A stretch of 64,000 nt of DNA, taken from Chondrus crispus (lineage: Eukaryota; Rhodophyta; Florideophyceae; Gigartinales; Gigartinaceae). A program made the translations under genes and the position numbers. Every line of letters starts with the position of its first letter. Positions within the stretch are counted from its first letter, which is position 1. Location: assembly GCF_000350225.1 (NCBI RefSeq), contig NW_005178701.1, forward strand, positions 124,001 through 188,000, in the 5' to 3' direction. Below, piece after piece: positions 20,291 through 29,223 of the stretch. The notes beneath the pieces were generated by a model that ran no database searches, was not told the origin of the DNA, and saw nothing but the letters and a program-made list of their open reading frames with translations.

Positions 20291-21340
20291 GGAGTCGTGG
20301 TATGTGGCGGGTGTGCGTCCTCGTAAAGGAGCACCCCGGGGTAGCGCGTAACCCACGAGTCGGGAAAGAGGGGAGATACTCCGAGGGAGGTGTGATGGTT
20401 AGCTATAAATGGGACCTCTCTTCTCAGGAGTGACTTTTGTAGACGTTCGCGGATACGCGGAGCGGCGCGCGGTAAGTTGGGGCCGAGATGCACGACGTGA
20501 GGGCCCGAGTCGTTGTCAATGACGTTGATATCGATGGGCTCTGTACGGGGAGGGTGGTCCGCGTCTCCCCTTGTGGTAATCCGACTCACGGGCGAGCGTC
20601 GTAACGACAGCACTCCGGGAACCGTGTTCCCGCGATACTCGTATGCGACGCGACAAATCGCTCCCTTTTTCGTTCCCTCTCTCTTTTTTTTCTTTATGGC
20701 GAGTGACGGTTGTCTCCGCCAGGGGGGTCGAAACCAGGGACGGGGTCAGCCCTCTATGAGGGTCACGGCAACGTTGACCGCTGCTTATCTCGTGTGTCGG
20801 GCTCCAGAGAGGACACACACTGCGGGGGGGGGTCACTCCGGCCAGCCGCTACAGCGGCGACTGCGAGACGTCACTCGCGAGGACAGGAAGGTCGGAGAAG
20901 CGCAGATTTCACGTAACGTCAGCGGGTTGCCGACCGGTAGAGGTAGGGGGAGTGACGTGACCGCCCTAGTGCAGGATCCCGGGTTGTCGCGCGCGGAACC
21001 CAAAAGGGGGTGCGAGGATGCCATATGACGGGGCGTGACTTGAGGCGTCACCCCCCGAGGAGCAAACACGACTCCTAAGTCGGGGGGGGGCGCCGGTCGC
21101 GAGGCGTGACCACGCCGGTTGGGGCGTACAACCGGTTGGACTTGACGTCCTCCCGACAGACCAGCGGGGACGTTACGGCTCTCGGCTCACGTAAGGCGGA
21201 TGACGGACGTGCTATGACACGAGGGCCCGTGTGCGGTCGATGGGGTCCGAGACGGAACGGATCACCCGTACCCTGGGGAATGGTACTGCCGCAACCGCTA
21301 GGTGGCGGTTGCCGCGACTGGGGCAGGGTGAGGGCCGTCG
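20291..21340. other. Non-coding 3' region of element C
   Basis: GC-rich sequence between the antisense ORF and the chromodomain frame. Several 60-170-codon frames exist on both strands, but none shows recognisable motifs or agrees with its neighbours. Guanine runs (GGGGGGGG near 20826 and 21082) are present. I see no defined feature. Confidence 0.5.
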
Positions 21341-22147
21341 TCAAGAGAGGACACGGGGCGCCACACCAACAACTAAACGGTGAGCGCGTGAGCTAGTTGT
21401 CGACCCCCACGCTGTCCGGGGTGGACCACAAGTGGAGTTCCGGGGTGGGGAGACGCTTGCGCTTGCAAAACCGCACAACGGTATTGTAATCGATGTAATT
21501 TGCGGGTTCCCAGGTGTCATCGTCCACGGTGCACCGTACGGATACATGTATCCGTACCAACGGACTCGGAAGAGTGGTATCCCGTCCGGTCCCGGCTTGT
21601 GCCCCGTCAGCGCCTCAACCACGTAGGTCTGCGGGGCCTCCTCTGTAGGGGAAGGAGGTCGTTTCGTCGCCTCAGCCGGCGTGTTTGACGCGTGGTGATA
21701 TGAGGAATCAGCCGCGGTTGACCGATGAGGAGGGCTCCCCGGGGACAGGGGGAGGGGTTGACCGAAGGTACACATAGACGCAAATTTAGCGACGTACCTC
21801 CCGGCGATCTGCTCTGTACCCGACGGCGTCTCATTGGGGCAGCGAGTGGAGACCGCGGTCGCCGCCGGTGCGGCGAGGTCGGTCAGGGATATTTGCTTTC
21901 GAATTTTTCCCGGGTCCCGTGTCCACGTGTCCTGTGGCCTAGCGGTGAGGGTACGCGTTCGTTCGCTTGGTGACTTATCGCCGTCCGGGGCGCCGGTCGC
22001 TCGCCGGGGGCGTGTTCCGGTACACCTCCTCTCCAGGGCATGCGTGCCGCGGCGACCAGGCGACTCTAACCGTGACTGTAGCCGTGGGGGAGGGAGTCCC
22101 TCCTTAGACACGGATCCTTCGCCTACAGTAGCGGATCTCCCGCTCAA
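21341..22147 (-). pseudogene. Chromodomain frame of element C
   Basis: This frame starts where pol closes and is out of phase with it. At residues ~170-210 (about 21510-21640) it has YVVEALTGHKPGPDGIPLFRVRWYGY followed by APWT, which matches the chromodomain pattern Y-x-V-E-x-I-x-G-H-R...F-x-V-R-W-x-G-Y...T-W. In chromoviruses this module sits at the end of integrase and steers integration to marked chromatin. Here a frame break near 22145 separates it from the integrase, so it would not be made with Pol unless a shift occurs. The sequence after the chromodomain is not conserved. Confidence 0.65.
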
Positions 22148-25100
22148 TTGGGAAATGACCCGGGCGTGCGTGCCGCCTCGGAGAGCGTGCAGTAATCCCG
22201 ATGCAGGGGGCCCCCTTTGGGCTGGTTAATTGATTTCGACCTTGAAGGTCGTGCTGCTTTCGCGCCCGGCGTCGCGTTTTCGATCTCGTTCTTATCGCGA
22301 GTAGTGTCTTGGTCCTCAAGGTCTGTTGACCTTGGCGGAGATATATCCGGGTTACCTGTGCCGAGGTCGTCTCTCAGCGGGCGGGGAGGAGCCTCGGCGG
22401 GGATGAAGGTAGATGCGTCGCCGTCGGTTGGCGTAGGTGACGAGGGTTCGGCGTCGGCGGTTATGGTCCGTAGTGGGGGAGCTTTCACAATGCGGTCTCT
22501 CGAGACTCTATCTTTCAGGCCTGTAGTCCGGACAATGGTCACTGTATGCTCGTCTAGGGCCACCACCGGAAACGGCCCTTCCGTTCGAGGGGCTAACTTG
22601 TTATTGACCCGGTCCTTATCCGTGTTCTCATCCACTCGCAGGGATGTCTCTCGATCGATGAGGACTTGATCACCTACTTCGTATTGCGGTGTCGGCGTTC
22701 GCAATCTCTTGTCGAAATCGCGTTTATAGCGGTCTTGACCTGCGAGCAGCGTGTCGCGGGCTGTTGACATTAGCCCGCGTAACCACGTTAAGAAACGGAG
22801 CTTATATTGCGTCCGCGAGACATCCTGTTCCAGTATAGGGGTCTGTTGGATGGAAAGCGGCGCCGGTGTCCGGGATAAAACAAGGTCAAACAGCTTCATA
22901 CCGATCATGCGATTCACGGTACAATTGTAACCGTAGGTTAGCGCGTCGGTGAACTGGTCCCAATCGCGTTGGTTGTCGGCTAGGTAGTGCCGTAGGGAGG
23001 ACACCAGGGTGCGGTTGAACCTCTCCACTTGTCCATTAGCTTGTGGGTGATAAGCTGTGGTGAACACGCTTTCAACGCGAAGGATTTTGCACACGGCAAG
23101 GAAGAACCTTGACGTGAATTGACTCCCATTGTCGGAGAGTAGCTTCACTGGGGCTCCGTATACGAAGACCCAGTGTGTGACGAACGCCTGAGCAACGGTC
23201 TCGGCGGTAATTCTCTTAAGCGGCACCGTTCGGGTCAGCTTTGAGTAACGATCAGATATTACCAAGAGGTATCGATTGCCTCTTGGTGTTCTGGGGAGTT
23301 CGCCTAGGATGTCAATAGCGATAAACTCCAAGGGTCCCATCGGAGGGAACGTTTTCAACTTCGCGTTGTGCTTACGCAATTTAATGCGGGCTTTCGCACA
23401 GTCGGAGCACCTTCTCACTGTGGCGTATGCGTCGACGGACATACTCGGCCAGTAGTACCGTTGTCTTAATGTGTAGAACAGACGCCTGCCTCCGGGGTGT
23501 CCCGAGGCGGCGGGGTAATGCGCCATATACAACACTCGCTCGCGCAGAGTGGTTGGTACGACGATTTGCTCAACACCGTCAAGGTGCGCTTTCCGACAAA
23601 GTACCCCTTCCTTGTTCATGAAGAACTTGGAGAGGCGAATTTGGGCCACACCCTCCCCCTTCTTAAGATGGGAAGCGATCTCCTTACAGAACGGGTCGGA
23701 GTGCTGAGCGAGTACAATCTCGTCGTGTGTAATTGCGGTCTTGGAAGCCGGGGGGGCGAGGGCGAAGCATCCGTCGTGAATGTCGTCGTCCCACTCCTCG
23801 GGTTCCACTTCCGGCTTGTCTTCGTGAAACTCCAAAACGGAGAAGCACGGTATTTCTTCGTCGATGGGGACGGTTGTGCCCCCTGTAGACGGTATTCTAC
23901 TGAGGGCGTCGGCGAGACAATTCTTGAGGCCCTTCACGTACGTGACGTCGAAGTCAAACTCGGCTAGGCGCAAGCGCCACCGTGCTAAACGCCCGCTTGC
24001 GTCGGCGAGATTCATTAACCAGCGAAGGGAATGATGGTCGGTGTTGACCGTAAATCGCTCGCGTTCCAAGTAAGGACGCAGCGTCTGAATGGCCCACACG
24101 ATGGCCAAACATTCTTTCTCCGTCGTGGAGTAATTTCTTTCCGCCGACGAGAGCGTTCGCGACCAGAACCCGACAGGGTATCTGTTACCATCCTCGTGTT
24201 GCTGTAATAACGTGCAACCGAGTTGTGCGTCGGATGCATCCGTGTCGAGGGAATACGGTAGCCCCAGCCGCGGTAGTCGCAAGATCGGCGGGGAAATCAG
24301 GCAAGTCTTCAGAGCTTCGAAGGCAGACCTGCGATCTTCGTCCAGTTCGGGGAGCCGATCGGGCTCTCCCTTCTTGAGCATGGACGTCAACGGCGCCGCA
24401 ATCTTGGCGAAGTGGTCGACGAAACGTCGGTACACGTTACACATACCCAGAAACGAGCGGAGCTCGGTCTGGGTTCTTGGCGGCTTGGCCTCGGCCAAAG
24501 CCGAGACATTCTTCGGGTGGACATGAAGTTCCCCGGGTCGAACGATGTGGCCCAGGTACTCCACGGAGTCCTGAAAGAATTTACACTTGTTCAATTTCAG
24601 TGATAACCCCTCTTGTTGTAACGCAGAGAGAATAACCTTGACATCCTTGAGATGAGTTTCATAATCCTTCGAGAATATGATAATGTCATCTAGATAGATG
24701 AGGCAGCTCTTCCATCGGTATCCAGAGAGGAGAATGTCCAACATCCGTTGGAATGTGGCGGGCGCATTCATTAGCCCGAACGGCATTCGGTTAAATTGAT
24801 AAGTACTGGCATGACACGTGAACGTGGTTTTCGGACGGTCTTCTTCCGCAACGGGGATTTGCCAATAACCCGAGTTACAATCTAGAGTTGTGAACACGTT
24901 CGCTTCGCCGAGCGAGTCCAGACACTCGTCCATGCGAGGAATCGGGTAAGTGTCCCGTACTGTCATCGCGTTCAAACGTCTGTAATCGACGCAGAAACGG
25001 AGGGATCCATCCGGTTTGGGAATGAGAACCACCGGGGATGCCCATTCTGATTGTGATCGGGAGATGACTCCGCTTGAGATCATCCCCTCCACGGCTTCTT

Positions 25101-26091
25101 GTTCGGCTTGTCGAGACCGAGGTCCAGCCCGATATGGCTGACATCGAAACGGCTTCGAGCCGGGGTTGAGTTCGATCCGGTGCTGCGTAGCCCGGACTTC
25201 CCCGAGATCGCCACTCCACATACGGGAGTACGGCGTAAGCATGTCACGTACTCGAGTGCGGACATGCGACGGCAGATGTTGGAGGGAGACAGCATCAACT
25301 TCTTGGGGTTCTTCTTTCGACGAAGCCGGGGGGAGCTCCTCCCCCTTCTCAGATTGGGGCTTGTCCCCTTCTGTAAATTCCGCCGCTAGGAGGGCGTCGA
25401 GAGGCATCGCGGTGCGTATCATGGCACGCGGATGAGGGGTAACGTACCCCAGCACCTGGTTCTTCGAGAGGCGCGTGGGGGCGGAGGCGAAGTTGGCTAC
25501 CAAGACCTTGAACTCTCGAAGTGCGGTGATGTGCGCAACCCCATTTGACAGGGAGACGCGGTGTTTCGCATATAACTGCGGGTTGGGTTCCAAAACGGAA
25601 AGACCCGTGCGACCGTTGGTCACATGCACCCAGGCTTGCGTCTCGGGTGGTATGATAACCGGACGAGAAACCTTGAGTTTGGGGGAAACTCGACCCGGGT
25701 CGTTTTCATACTCCTGCTCCGAGGGGAGCGGAGGTGCTTCGGCTCGACGAGTTGCCGGTTTTCTCACGATGGGGATTTTCGTCCCATCATCGAGCTCGAC
25801 CACCTTCCGACGTGGATAGATGGCCTCGACAAACTTGTCGTTAAAGTCACAGCCCAGGATGACGGGGGCTGCCAGGCGCTCGCACACGATGAACTTGCAT
25901 TTCATGGTGCGAGTGGCTAGTCGAACAACGAGGGTGATGGTCCCGCTTGTTCGTAACGGCCGCCCATTCGCGTCAGCGATCGTCGGAACATCCCCCGGTT
26001 CGACTAAGCGCTCCCATCCTTTGGGCAGGGTGTCGGTGCGGACAAAATTGGAGCCGGCACCCGTGTCCAGGATGGTGAGTTGACGCACCAT
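22144..26091 (-). CDS. pol: Gypsy pol: protease, RT, RNase H, integrase
   Basis: 1315 uninterrupted residues. Protease active site LTILDTGAG at ~5-13. Reverse transcriptase from ~300 with FCVDYRRLNAMTV, MPFGLMNAPATFQ and the catalytic box YLDD at ~466-469. RNase H has SLDTDASDAQLG, ATTEKECLAIVWA-like TTEKECLAI, and NTDHHSLRWL near 610-700. The integrase has the H-H-C-C finger (AHYPAASGHPG...RRCSDCAKAR), then the three acidic blocks (AIDILGELP, LLSDNGSQF, ANGQVERFNR) and a GPF module (KTEGPF-like RTEGPFPVV) near 1170. The frame is open about 110 nt upstream of the first ATG (NYKVYADLGITTSI), so Pol is probably made from Gag by frameshift or readthrough. All catalytic residues seen are intact. 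The chromodomain is in another frame. Confidence 0.9.
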   Translation of the reverse strand: MVRQLTILDTGAGSNFVRTDTLPKGWERLVEPGDVPTIADANGRPLRTSGTITLVVRLATRTMKCKFIVCERLAAPVILGCDFNDKFVEAIYPRRKVVELDDGTKIPIVRKPATRRAEAPPLPSEQEYENDPGRVSPKLKVSRPVIIPPETQAWVHVTNGRTGLSVLEPNPQLYAKHRVSLSNGVAHITALREFKVLVANFASAPTRLSKNQVLGYVTPHPRAMIRTAMPLDALLAAEFTEGDKPQSEKGEELPPASSKEEPQEVDAVSLQHLPSHVRTRVRDMLTPYSRMWSGDLGEVRATQHRIELNPGSKPFRCQPYRAGPRSRQAEQEAVEGMISSGVISRSQSEWASPVVLIPKPDGSLRFCVDYRRLNAMTVRDTYPIPRMDECLDSLGEANVFTTLDCNSGYWQIPVAEEDRPKTTFTCHASTYQFNRMPFGLMNAPATFQRMLDILLSGYRWKSCLIYLDDIIIFSKDYETHLKDVKVILSALQQEGLSLKLNKCKFFQDSVEYLGHIVRPGELHVHPKNVSALAEAKPPRTQTELRSFLGMCNVYRRFVDHFAKIAAPLTSMLKKGEPDRLPELDEDRRSAFEALKTCLISPPILRLPRLGLPYSLDTDASDAQLGCTLLQQHEDGNRYPVGFWSRTLSSAERNYSTTEKECLAIVWAIQTLRPYLERERFTVNTDHHSLRWLMNLADASGRLARWRLRLAEFDFDVTYVKGLKNCLADALSRIPSTGGTTVPIDEEIPCFSVLEFHEDKPEVEPEEWDDDIHDGCFALAPPASKTAITHDEIVLAQHSDPFCKEIASHLKKGEGVAQIRLSKFFMNKEGVLCRKAHLDGVEQIVVPTTLRERVLYMAHYPAASGHPGGRRLFYTLRQRYYWPSMSVDAYATVRRCSDCAKARIKLRKHNAKLKTFPPMGPLEFIAIDILGELPRTPRGNRYLLVISDRYSKLTRTVPLKRITAETVAQAFVTHWVFVYGAPVKLLSDNGSQFTSRFFLAVCKILRVESVFTTAYHPQANGQVERFNRTLVSSLRHYLADNQRDWDQFTDALTYGYNCTVNRMIGMKLFDLVLSRTPAPLSIQQTPILEQDVSRTQYKLRFLTWLRGLMSTARDTLLAGQDRYKRDFDKRLRTPTPQYEVGDQVLIDRETSLRVDENTDKDRVNNKLAPRTEGPFPVVALDEHTVTIVRTTGLKDRVSRDRIVKAPPLRTITADAEPSSPTPTDGDASTFIPAEAPPRPLRDDLGTGNPDISPPRSTDLEDQDTTRDKNEIENATPGAKAARPSRSKSINQPKGGPLHRDYCTLSEAARTPGSFPN

Positions 26092-26360
26092 GATGGAGGT
26101 GGTGATCCCAAGGTCGGCGTAGACCTTGTAATTACGTCGAGACAGTGTACAAACTGGCTCGACGGCCTTGTCGTCGGGGGAGCGCCTCCCGTTGTTAAGA
26201 CGCTACGGTCGGCGGAGCGTCCCCATGCCCGTCGGATCGGGGTTGGAGGGACTCGCTTGGCGAGCGTGTCTCCGCCCCAAGACGCGGATCGCCGGCTTCG
26301 GGGGCGGAGGTGACGCGGTGTCCCGCGATGGAATGTCAGCGATTTTCAGCTGTGGGTCTC

Positions 26361-28439
26361 CTAGTTTTTCGGAGAGGGGGTTTTACCGCTCGGGGGGCTT
26401 GAATTTTCCGACGCGGAGGGAGACTTCGACGGCAAGACGGGTGCGATCAGCCGATTCGCCTCGAAACTGAGGAGGGCTACCGCGCGCAAGTACGCGTCTG
26501 CCGGAACACGGGCCTTCTGTGCCGCCGTGAGCTTCTCAAAATTATGAGGGACGAGCGACACATCGCGCACCTTCATGCTACAGTCGGGGTTAATATGATC
26601 CCCGACTTTGTAGCAGGTGTAACAGATGATTTGCGGGGAAGGTGTCTTCATATCCCGGGTTCCCTCTCGACCGGCCCACCCGGGAGACTTCTCGCGCGGT
26701 CTCGGGAGCCGGGGCGAGTCCTTGTAGGTCGGCCGCCGCTCTCCGTAGAACAACGAATCCTTGTCGTTGAATGAGGATCCCTCGGTGGGAAATGCGGGGG
26801 ACCCAGCTGCGGCGGCGAATGGCTCGTCATTGGCGAGGAAGTTCTCGGCGTCCAGGCCGGTATGATAGCTCGGGGTCAGACCCGCGGTTGTCGATGAGGG
26901 CATACTGTCTGCCATCGCTAACACTTGCTTGGCGGCGGGTCTCGCGAAGTCGACGCGTCTTCTTCCGCCAGCCGTCTGCGCGCGGTAGGCCGCCCCTTGA
27001 GCGCGGGCTTCGGCCACCGTGTCTTCGAATGAGGATCGGGGGCGATTCTCCCTTGCTTGGAGCACCAAAGGCTTGATCGCCGGAAGGAGGCCCTCTATGA
27101 ACAGGTTAGTGCGTTCATAGGGGGAATGGATGTCCCCACAGCGCGCGAGGGCGGTTAACATACGAGTCGCATACTCGGTCTCCACTTCGCCGGGTTTTTG
27201 GCGTAAATCCCGGACCACAGAGAGCGCTTGCTCGATCTGAATATTCGTAGCATACGTACGAAGCAACCAGTTCACTGCTGCTGGCCACGACGCAATCCCT
27301 TGATTGCGTCGGAAATATCCTCGATGGGACTCGTACGCCTCCTTCGCCGGCGGGTTGAGAAGATGCGGCAAGGCCATTAGAGCCATTGCCTCCGACATTT
27401 CTGCGTTGTCGAAATTCTCCTTACATCTAGCCAAAAAGCTGATGACTTTGATCGGGTCGGACCCGTTAAACTTGTACTCTCCCATTACGACGAGGAGATA
27501 TTGCACGCGCTTACGCGTCGTGGCGTACACCTTTGCATCGACGGTGGGGTCGGTATTCACGAGACGGTAAGCTCGATAGTTACACGCGCCGCGGAAGCGA
27601 TGGTTGGTCGGTTTCCACACCGTGACACCCTTCGCTTTAGGGCCGAAGGTCGGTTGTGGTACCGTGAATGCCTCGGCTTCGGAGTCCGAATCGGAGTCGG
27701 ATTCTGAAGCTGAGGGCGGGGATCCCCCCGAGTAACCGGAGAAATTCTCCGGTTCAGGTCGGCTTCCGTGGCCGGACTTGTGACGGTGGCCTTCGGTCTT
27801 GACCTTCTTGTCGCGAGACGATCTTGGTGACGGGCCTCGGGCGGCCGCTAGGTCCGCGGTCGGATCTCGGTGTCCCTCCATCGTCAGGGGATCGGGGAAC
27901 GGGATCCCGGCGGCCGTGAGAGCCGACTTCGTGACGTCGGCGAACAGTAGATTTTCGTCCAACGGTTGTAACGCATGTAACTGCGGGTTGGGTCTTGGCT
28001 TCGACGCGGTCGACTCGTCCGGTCTACCGGGGACGGGTCGTGTCTGCGCCGTTTCCAAGGCGAGGTTACGCCGACGGAGGTCGTTGACTTCCTGCGTCAG
28101 GCGGTTTACTTCCTCCCGTAGGGGAAGAAGCGTCTCGTCGACGGTGGACCCGATGTCTTTCTGCCACGCTCGAGTTAGAACGCCTTCTAGTGCGGCGAGG
28201 CGATCACGTCCCTGTTGGGACTGTACCTCCGCCTGAGCGGCGATCTTACCAGCAACAAGGCTGTCCAACATCTCGCGTATCTTGGCGGTGTGCGAGTTGA
28301 GTTTCTCCTCGATTAAGTTGAGAGAGGACCTCTCGGCTTCACGGAGTCCTTCGCGGCGGTTCCGCGTGATCCAGGCCGCGACGGGCGCTGGGACGTCTCT
28401 CGGACGAGTGTCATGGGACGACTCGGAGCCGGTCACCAT
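26361..28439 (-). CDS. gag: Gypsy gag, element C
   Basis: 692 residues; the start ATG lies ~135 nt after the LTR. An N-terminal helical segment (LREAERSSLNLIEEKLNSH) leads into a coiled coil (LPLREEVNRLTQEVNDLRRRN) near 110. An S/D/E-rich linker (residues ~220-260) follows, then the capsid domain starting NYRAYRLVNTDP, with FLARCKENFDNAEMSEAMA and VVRDLRQKPGEVETEYATRM. The zinc knuckle is CYTCYKVGDHINPDC, one residue longer between Cys and His than the usual C-x2-C-x4-H-x4-C. It forms the particle core. Gag and Pol are in different frames, 270 nt apart. Confidence 0.85.
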   Translation of the reverse strand: MVTGSESSHDTRPRDVPAPVAAWITRNRREGLREAERSSLNLIEEKLNSHTAKIREMLDSLVAGKIAAQAEVQSQQGRDRLAALEGVLTRAWQKDIGSTVDETLLPLREEVNRLTQEVNDLRRRNLALETAQTRPVPGRPDESTASKPRPNPQLHALQPLDENLLFADVTKSALTAAGIPFPDPLTMEGHRDPTADLAAARGPSPRSSRDKKVKTEGHRHKSGHGSRPEPENFSGYSGGSPPSASESDSDSDSEAEAFTVPQPTFGPKAKGVTVWKPTNHRFRGACNYRAYRLVNTDPTVDAKVYATTRKRVQYLLVVMGEYKFNGSDPIKVISFLARCKENFDNAEMSEAMALMALPHLLNPPAKEAYESHRGYFRRNQGIASWPAAVNWLLRTYATNIQIEQALSVVRDLRQKPGEVETEYATRMLTALARCGDIHSPYERTNLFIEGLLPAIKPLVLQARENRPRSSFEDTVAEARAQGAAYRAQTAGGRRRVDFARPAAKQVLAMADSMPSSTTAGLTPSYHTGLDAENFLANDEPFAAAAGSPAFPTEGSSFNDKDSLFYGERRPTYKDSPRLPRPREKSPGWAGREGTRDMKTPSPQIICYTCYKVGDHINPDCSMKVRDVSLVPHNFEKLTAAQKARVPADAYLRAVALLSFEANRLIAPVLPSKSPSASENSSPPSGKTPSPKN

Positions 28440-28558
28440 GGCGAATACACCTAACGATCGGTGCGTGAGGGAAAAGCGTAGGTAGGAGAGATAGAAAGGG
28501 AAAGTCGGTCAGGGAAGAAAGAGGACACTCGGATGCACGAGAGTATCGACTGCTTCTA

Positions 28559-28574
28559 GGTCGGGAGACCAAAA
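28559..28574 (-). other. Primer-binding site of element C
   Basis: Minus strand TTTTGGTCTCCCGACC directly after the LTR end GCACGACA. TGGTCTCCCGACC would pair with the 3' end (…GGTCGGGAGACCA) of a tRNA I cannot name. Element F has the same TTTGGT start but TGGTACTCTTGTGG after it. Confidence 0.6.
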
Positions 28575-29223
28575 TGTCGTGCACTACAGCCACGGGTGGC
28601 GGCTGTAGGCAGAGCGACGCGCGTTCGGACGCGTAAGGAAATTCGGGAGACCACCCGGTGGATGACCGGAACCGGGATCCGGGCGCGGCTTGCGCGGTAG
28701 GAAAGTAGCAACGTAGTCAGCAATAGACAGGGTGAATTAAAGGAAAAACAGAACTAACAGAACGGACAGCACAGTAATTAACGTAGCGCTCGCGCGGTTG
28801 GGGTCGACGCGCGCGGGGAAGGCAGTTGGGATTCCAGGGGTGTAGATGGCTCGGTCGGTATGGGCGAGCCAGTACCGAGTCGAGGCTACAACCTGGAATC
28901 CAGAAACCAAGGTAAAAGACCCGAGGCTTCGTGCCTCTTTACTTTGATCATCATCGGGTTGACTATATAGTCCCCGTCGCCGTCATGGCGAAGCTAAATT
29001 ATACTGTAATTTAGAGTAACTAGAATATAACGGGTGTAGCCCCGAGGGGACCAAGTCACGGCCCCCATTGACCCGACAGGCGGCAGAGGGCTCACACGTG
29101 TCCACCGGTATGGTCCGGCAGAGAGACAGGAGTCCACGTGTACCCGTGGTACACGTGGTGGCGGCGAGCGCGATTTTGGTGAGATTAGGACAGCTGTCCC
29201 GGTACCGAGTACAGTGCACTACA
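28575..29223 (-). repeat. 5' LTR of chromovirus C
   Basis: 649 bp, the partner of 17749-18396. It ends at 29223 with CACTACA, immediately followed by the internal sequence of copia A. Contains the ACTATATAGT TATA candidate and CACGTG motifs at about 29096, 29133 and 29153. Confidence 0.85.

Larger units (their letters stand above)
17749..29223 (-). mobile_element. Ty3/gypsy chromovirus C, LTR to LTR
   Basis: A complete LTR-internal-LTR unit on the minus strand. The 5' LTR is 28575-29223, with PBS about 28559-28571. Then come gag 28439-26361, pol 26091-22144, a chromodomain frame 22147-21341, a 3-kb region with a long antisense ORF, PPT 18397-18410 and the 3' LTR 17749-18396. The flanks do not match: the left neighbour is a DUF7869 gene ending ATACGTA, the right neighbour is copia A starting GTACAAGG. 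There is therefore no target duplication, and the two ends probably come from different insertion events. Confidence 0.85.

Noticed and set aside
22217-22669. 150-codon plus-strand ORF opposite gypsy pol
   Set aside because: Lies entirely within the conserved sense pol frame; a shadow of high GC and codon bias.
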